Both the position numbers and the translations under genes were made by a program. Positions 60,363 to 64,000 of a stretch of 64,000 nucleotides of DNA are shown here, piece by piece. The notes beneath the pieces are model-generated. The model saw only the letters and a program-made list of their open reading frames with translations. It was not told the DNA's origin and searched no databases. This DNA is from Ramazzottius varieornatus (lineage: Eukaryota; Tardigrada; Eutardigrada; Parachela; Ramazzottiidae): assembly GCA_001949185.1 (NCBI GenBank), contig BDGG01000006.1, forward strand, positions 478,827 through 542,826, in the 5' to 3' direction. Each line of letters begins with the position of its first letter. The first letter of the stretch is position 1.

Positions 60363-63300
60363 ATGCCACCAGTAGCCAGCCGGAAGGCATCAGAAGACTT
60401 CTTCGGTGCATCCACGACGATGGTCGCTCATCGCGCCATGACTTCCGCCGGTGATCGCTCCAAACGAGCAACCTTCATGTCCATGTCTGTCCATTGTCCT
60501 CCACCCACCACACCCATCGTCGATGCCCGCTTTATGCCTTTCTCCTTCAATCTCGCTCCGGGCAGCATGGTGGGTAGCGTCAAGAATTACAGCATTCCCA
60601 AGCTGAATCAAAGCAGCGAAGCAACCAAGAAATCACCGTCGCCTTCAGATTCGACCACCAAACCACAACACACTCCCGTACACCAGATAGTCAAGAAAAG
60701 AAAGGAACCAGGATCGAAAAGTGCAGTGGAATCTCCGAAGAAGAAAGATGTCACACCGAAAGCTCCATCAAATAAAATCGCTCCGATTTCCTTCACGGAA
60801 TTCCAGAACAAGCCCAAGCCTACTCTCGTCAACATCAAGACGGTAAACCGTGTCCGGCAGATGGATGCGATTCCCAAAGTTGTGGAAGCGGTGGCAGAAA
60901 AGAAGAGTGTGGACAGTGAGGAAAGCGTCGATGAATTTTTCGAGTGCGAGGAAGTCGTCGTTGACAGTAAAATCCCTCCTGTCGGTCAAACGTCTCCTGC
61001 TTCTTCCGCCACCGTCCTCAGCATACCTGAGTACTCTTCGAACATTTTTGTCCGGAATGGATCCGGTGAAATGCCGAAAGTGGTGTGTAACATGGCGGAG
61101 AGTGTGAGAAAGGCAACAACCGGAAGTGCGCTGGTGAAACCGATCAAGATGAAGTTCAAAAGGCTGCCTGACGAGAAGAATGGTTCCAGGATGGTCTGCC
61201 AAAAGCTCAGTCCTGATAAGCAGGGTGAAAAGAAGATTCTACCAGCTCCAGAGAAGAAAGAAACAGGTATGAATTATGAATTTCGTACCATATTTCCCGA
61301 ATGGGGAGCAAATAATGATGAATTCCGGTGGAAATTCTGGAACGCAGTTGTTTACACGTGGGTTTCGCTAGGTGTTGCAGTGAAGACCTCTGAGGAAGTG
61401 ACCATCGAGAAAAAGGATGAAGGGAAGATTCTGCCAGCGCTGAAGATAAAGGAAGGAGGTAAGGCGACACTCACAGTTTCTTCTTGGATTTATACGGTAA
61501 TTTTTGACTCTTTCCATTTTTGGACACTGGTTTGTTTTACCATTTTTCTTTTACCTTCGGTATTTTGGTGATTGCTGACGAAGCGTCGGTGGTCAGAAAC
61601 GCTGAAACGAAGATTTTCCCAGCTTTAAGGCCGAAAGACGGAGGCAGGAAATTTTCACGCTTAATTTCTCGAGTTTTTCGGACAGTTTTTTTTTGGGAGA
61701 AACTATTCAAATTCTGGTATTCTTTCTTCTAGGCGTTTCAGTGGCTACAATCTTCGTGCCTCCGGACCCGAAGTACACTCTAACTTCATCCCAGAGAAGA
61801 GTCTCGCAACTACCGTTGGTCTTCACTCCGGACGGACAGAAAAGAATGGTGGTGACAAGCATCGACAAGGAAGTAACTCCAAAGAAGAAACCAAAGTTAG
61901 ACGATCAACTTCCGGTCGCCAATCAGTTCGATAAGATGGTGGACAGCAGTACGAGGAATCAAGCGGCAGAAACCGTTGCAAAGTCAGACTCCGGCAATCA
62001 AGTCCTTGTAGCTGTGCCCATCGATGTTTCAGTCAATCAAGCAGAGGTGGTCGTTGTGAACCCCGTCCGACCCGACAACACTGCAGCTGCCTTCGCTGCT
62101 CACCTCGAAGAGCATCTGTATGAAGGCAAGCCTGGTCCGGAGATAGTGAGCATCAAGTCCAGAGTCCTGGATCTGGAAGGTAACCGTGAGCTGTGGTTGG
62201 TCGAATGGAAGGACGAGAAGATCGGGCGACGCATCGTAACGGATGACTTCCTGCAGAGTAACGCTGCTTACCAGTTCAAAATGGTCGACTACTTCTCGGT
62301 ATTGGACCCTCCTGTTCCTGGGGACTTCGCGGCGTTAGCTGAAGGTATGACTGTTTATAGGGAAGGTAGAAGGGAAAAGGTGGAAGAACTGACGGCGGAA
62401 GTGGTGCCGAAGCTTCTGCTCGTGAAAGAGAAAGTGACCGTTGGCGATCCGTTGGACTTCCTCTCTCGTGATGGTGCCAAAGAGAAAAAACGGGTTCGTA
62501 GCAGGCCTGCGCCTATTGATAGCTTCGGGCTCTTTCCTCCGTCGAGCTACGTGTTGGAGGATCGAATGCTGAGTGAGGCGAGCTTGTGGAACGCTGGTAA
62601 GGTATTTTTGAGCTCGGCAAACAAACTCTTAGACCTGGCAAAAGTGTGATTAAGTGTGGTGTGGTGTTTTTTCGGTTTGGTGTTCTTCCACACCGAAACT
62701 AATTTTTCGGTGCGAAAGCCACACCACTTTTTTCAGTGTGGTGTGAATCGGACACCACTCTTTCGGTGCACCACACCAAACCGAAAAAGCGAAACCTGTA
62801 TGTGGTATGTGGTAACCGCTAGGAAGCAAAAATAGGCGTAACAAAGATGTACAGACAGGAACGGAATACTGGTAATGCACACGCCGAAGCAAAACCCGAC
62901 GTCAGCATGCCTAATTCTGCTGGTGCTGCAGGTTTTCCCTGCGTGTTTGGCCGATAGAGCGCACCATGATTCGCCCTGACCCACAATTATCCCAGTGGTG
63001 TTCGGAGAGGTCACCAAACGGCATAAAAATACGCAAGGTCAAGGTCAGGTGCCCTACTATAGGTCCAGCCCTTGTTCAGCCTCAGGCCATACCTCCCGTA
63101 CGCTGACTAGATGTCTTCTGAACTGTAATAAAACATCGAGACCAGAAAGTGTAGTTTTTTTGGTGTGGATTGGTGAAACCACACCATTGCCAGGTCTACA
63201 AACTCTGCAGGATCGTTTCCCAAGTTGCGCACGCAGTCAGTGTTGTTCATTGCAAGGTTGCGCCACTTGGGAAAATTCGACAAGTTTATTCTGCAAAGTG

Positions 63301-63588
63301 GCGCAATCCGATAGCTAATGTCACGGGAGAGGTGCGCCGCTTGGACGAACGAACTAGACCAGTTTGTTCGCCCACGTTTCACTTTGTCCAACTCTGGAAA
63401 AGATTATCATTTCTCCTTCTTTGAATAATCATGTTCCGACTTTTGTAGAAGGCGAAGCGAATGCGATGTCTGGGGAAACCTTAGAAAGATCGCGGCGATC
63501 GCGACGCTTGGAGGACCCGGACTTTCTGCGGTTGTTCTCCTCTAGTCCCGATGACTTCTTGGGGTTCTTGCACGAAGTGTCCAGCTAA
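60363..63588 (+). CDS. Lys/Ser-rich protein with a chromodomain-like segment, 4 exons
   Basis: Exons 60363-61266, 61372-61458, 61733-62596 and 63449-63588 join in phase 1 throughout, giving 664 residues. The first 300 residues are low-complexity, basic and Ser/Pro-rich with KKRKEPGSK and SPKKKDVTPK stretches, consistent with a nuclear protein. At about residues 468-515, SRVLDLEGNRELWLVEWKDE and AYQFKMVDYF resemble a chromo or chromo-shadow fold (aromatic-rich strand, W-x-V-E-W-K-D, then an amphipathic helix). This is only a visual match. The motif KILPAL/KILPAP occurs at the end of exon 1 and again in exon 2, and a decayed third version lies in the following intron. The C-terminus is RRSRRLEDPDFLRLF then acidic. 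I assign no orthologue. Confidence 0.6.
61568..61643 (+). pseudogene. Decayed duplicate of exon 2 in the chromo-like gene
   Basis: It resembles exon 2 (61372-61458) with the shared tail AAGATTYTSCCAGC and GGAG before the donor. The acceptor has become TTTTGG instead of CTAGG, the donor GCAGGA instead of GTAAGG, and the length (76 against 87 nt) breaks the frame. Confidence 0.55.
62611..63395. repeat. Hairpin-array repeat split by a hAT-type MITE
   Basis: The left end GAGCTCGGCAAACAAACTCT lies at 62610-62629. The rest continues after the MITE from 63199: GATCGTTTCCCAAGTTGCGC pairs with GGTTGCGCCACTTGGGAAA, and CAAAGTGGCGCAATCC with GGTGCGCCGCTTGG. Confidence 0.85.
62630..63198. mobile_element. 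hAT-type MITE in the last intron of the chromo-like gene
   Basis: The ends TAGACCTGGCAA and its exact complement enclose GTGTGGTG-rich palindromic DNA. Perfect 8-bp target duplication CAAACTCT at 62622-62629 and 63199-63206. It was inserted into a hairpin-array repeat, which resumes on the right side. Confidence 0.88.
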
Positions 63589-64000
63589 GCAAACCTAGCG
63601 TCCGGCTGTTTAAGTTGAATCTCTCTTACTAAATTGTAAGCTGATTGCTTCGTCTTCTGTACATTGACCAAAGATCGGTTTTCTGTGTCGATGCTTTCAC
63701 GAGTATATTACTGTTTTGATTTGTTATTCCAATATGTACTGATACCGAAGTTCTTTATGAGTTTATCCCCTTTAGCTTACCTTTTACTGATGCAGGAGCG
63801 TTCTCTGGATTTCTGTTACTAACCTGCTTTCTAGAAAGCTTTCTTTCATCTTTATGCTGCAACAAATGTCAGTCAGTGCTCCAGCCGGTGTCTCAATTTT
63901 TTTCGCCCATCCTAAAAGACTGCTAGAACCGATGATCCTTAGGAACAAGAACAGCTAGAACTAACGGAGATACTTTAAGTCCCGAAACACCGCCCGGACG
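63589..64000. other. 3' flank of the chromo-like gene
   Basis: No gene, repeat or clear poly(A) signal recognised up to the end of the window. Confidence 0.5.

Overview
The window is nuclear DNA from an animal. Every confident gene is split by short GT-AG introns, and the proteins are metazoan families: a GOPC-like PDZ protein, a LIN-29/Rotund/Squeeze zinc-finger factor, PACS, V-ATPase subunits B and e, and ARL5. Gene density is fairly high and most introns are 60-350 nt, which suits a compact invertebrate genome. A small ecdysozoan such as a tardigrade is my guess, but the sequence alone does not prove a taxon. Two 50-N gaps (4919-4968 and 18733-18782) show it is a draft scaffold, and both gaps lie inside palindromic elements.

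Layout: GOPC-like gene on + (2232-4714), followed at once by a palindromic MITE. LIN-29/Rotund-type six-finger factor on - (14762-6176), with two long introns. A gene-poor stretch (14.8-21.6 kb) holding a Tc1/mariner-type palindrome. PACS on + (21637-26988, 18 exons). A broken non-LTR retrotransposon on - (27.9-30.8 kb). A repeat-rich block (32.6-44.2 kb) dominated by a 5.7-kb Mutator-like (MULE) insertion that carries host-like exons, including a fragment of branched-chain ketoacid dehydrogenase E1-beta. V-ATPase subunit B on + (44206-46870) faces V-ATPase subunit e on - (47800-47419), with ARL5 on - (49617-48477) behind it. Three F-box-like genes follow: two tandem paralogues on + (50311-52246 and 52915-54441) and a shorter one on - (56720-55778). 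Nested hAT-type MITEs occupy 58.4-59.6 kb. A lysine-rich, possibly chromodomain-like gene on + (60363-63588) ends the window.

Functionally, GOPC, PACS, ARL5 and the two V-ATPase subunits all act in Golgi, endosome or lysosome membrane traffic and acidification. The V-ATPase pair is adjacent and convergent, and intron 1 of subunit B has three CACGTG boxes. I see this as suggestive neighbourhood, not proof of co-regulation.

The most unusual signal is a dispersed repeat built from one to three head-to-tail hairpins. Each hairpin has arms reading roughly CCAAGTGGCGCAC and GTGCGCCACTTGG, and the best copies are framed by GAGCTCGGCAAAC and its complement. Copies sit inside introns of GOPC, the LIN-29-type gene, PACS, V-ATPase B, all three F-box genes and the chromo-like gene, and in a few gene flanks. 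None lies in a coding exon I can define. Exon joins were worked out by eye from splice sites, reading-frame continuity and family similarity, without any database search.
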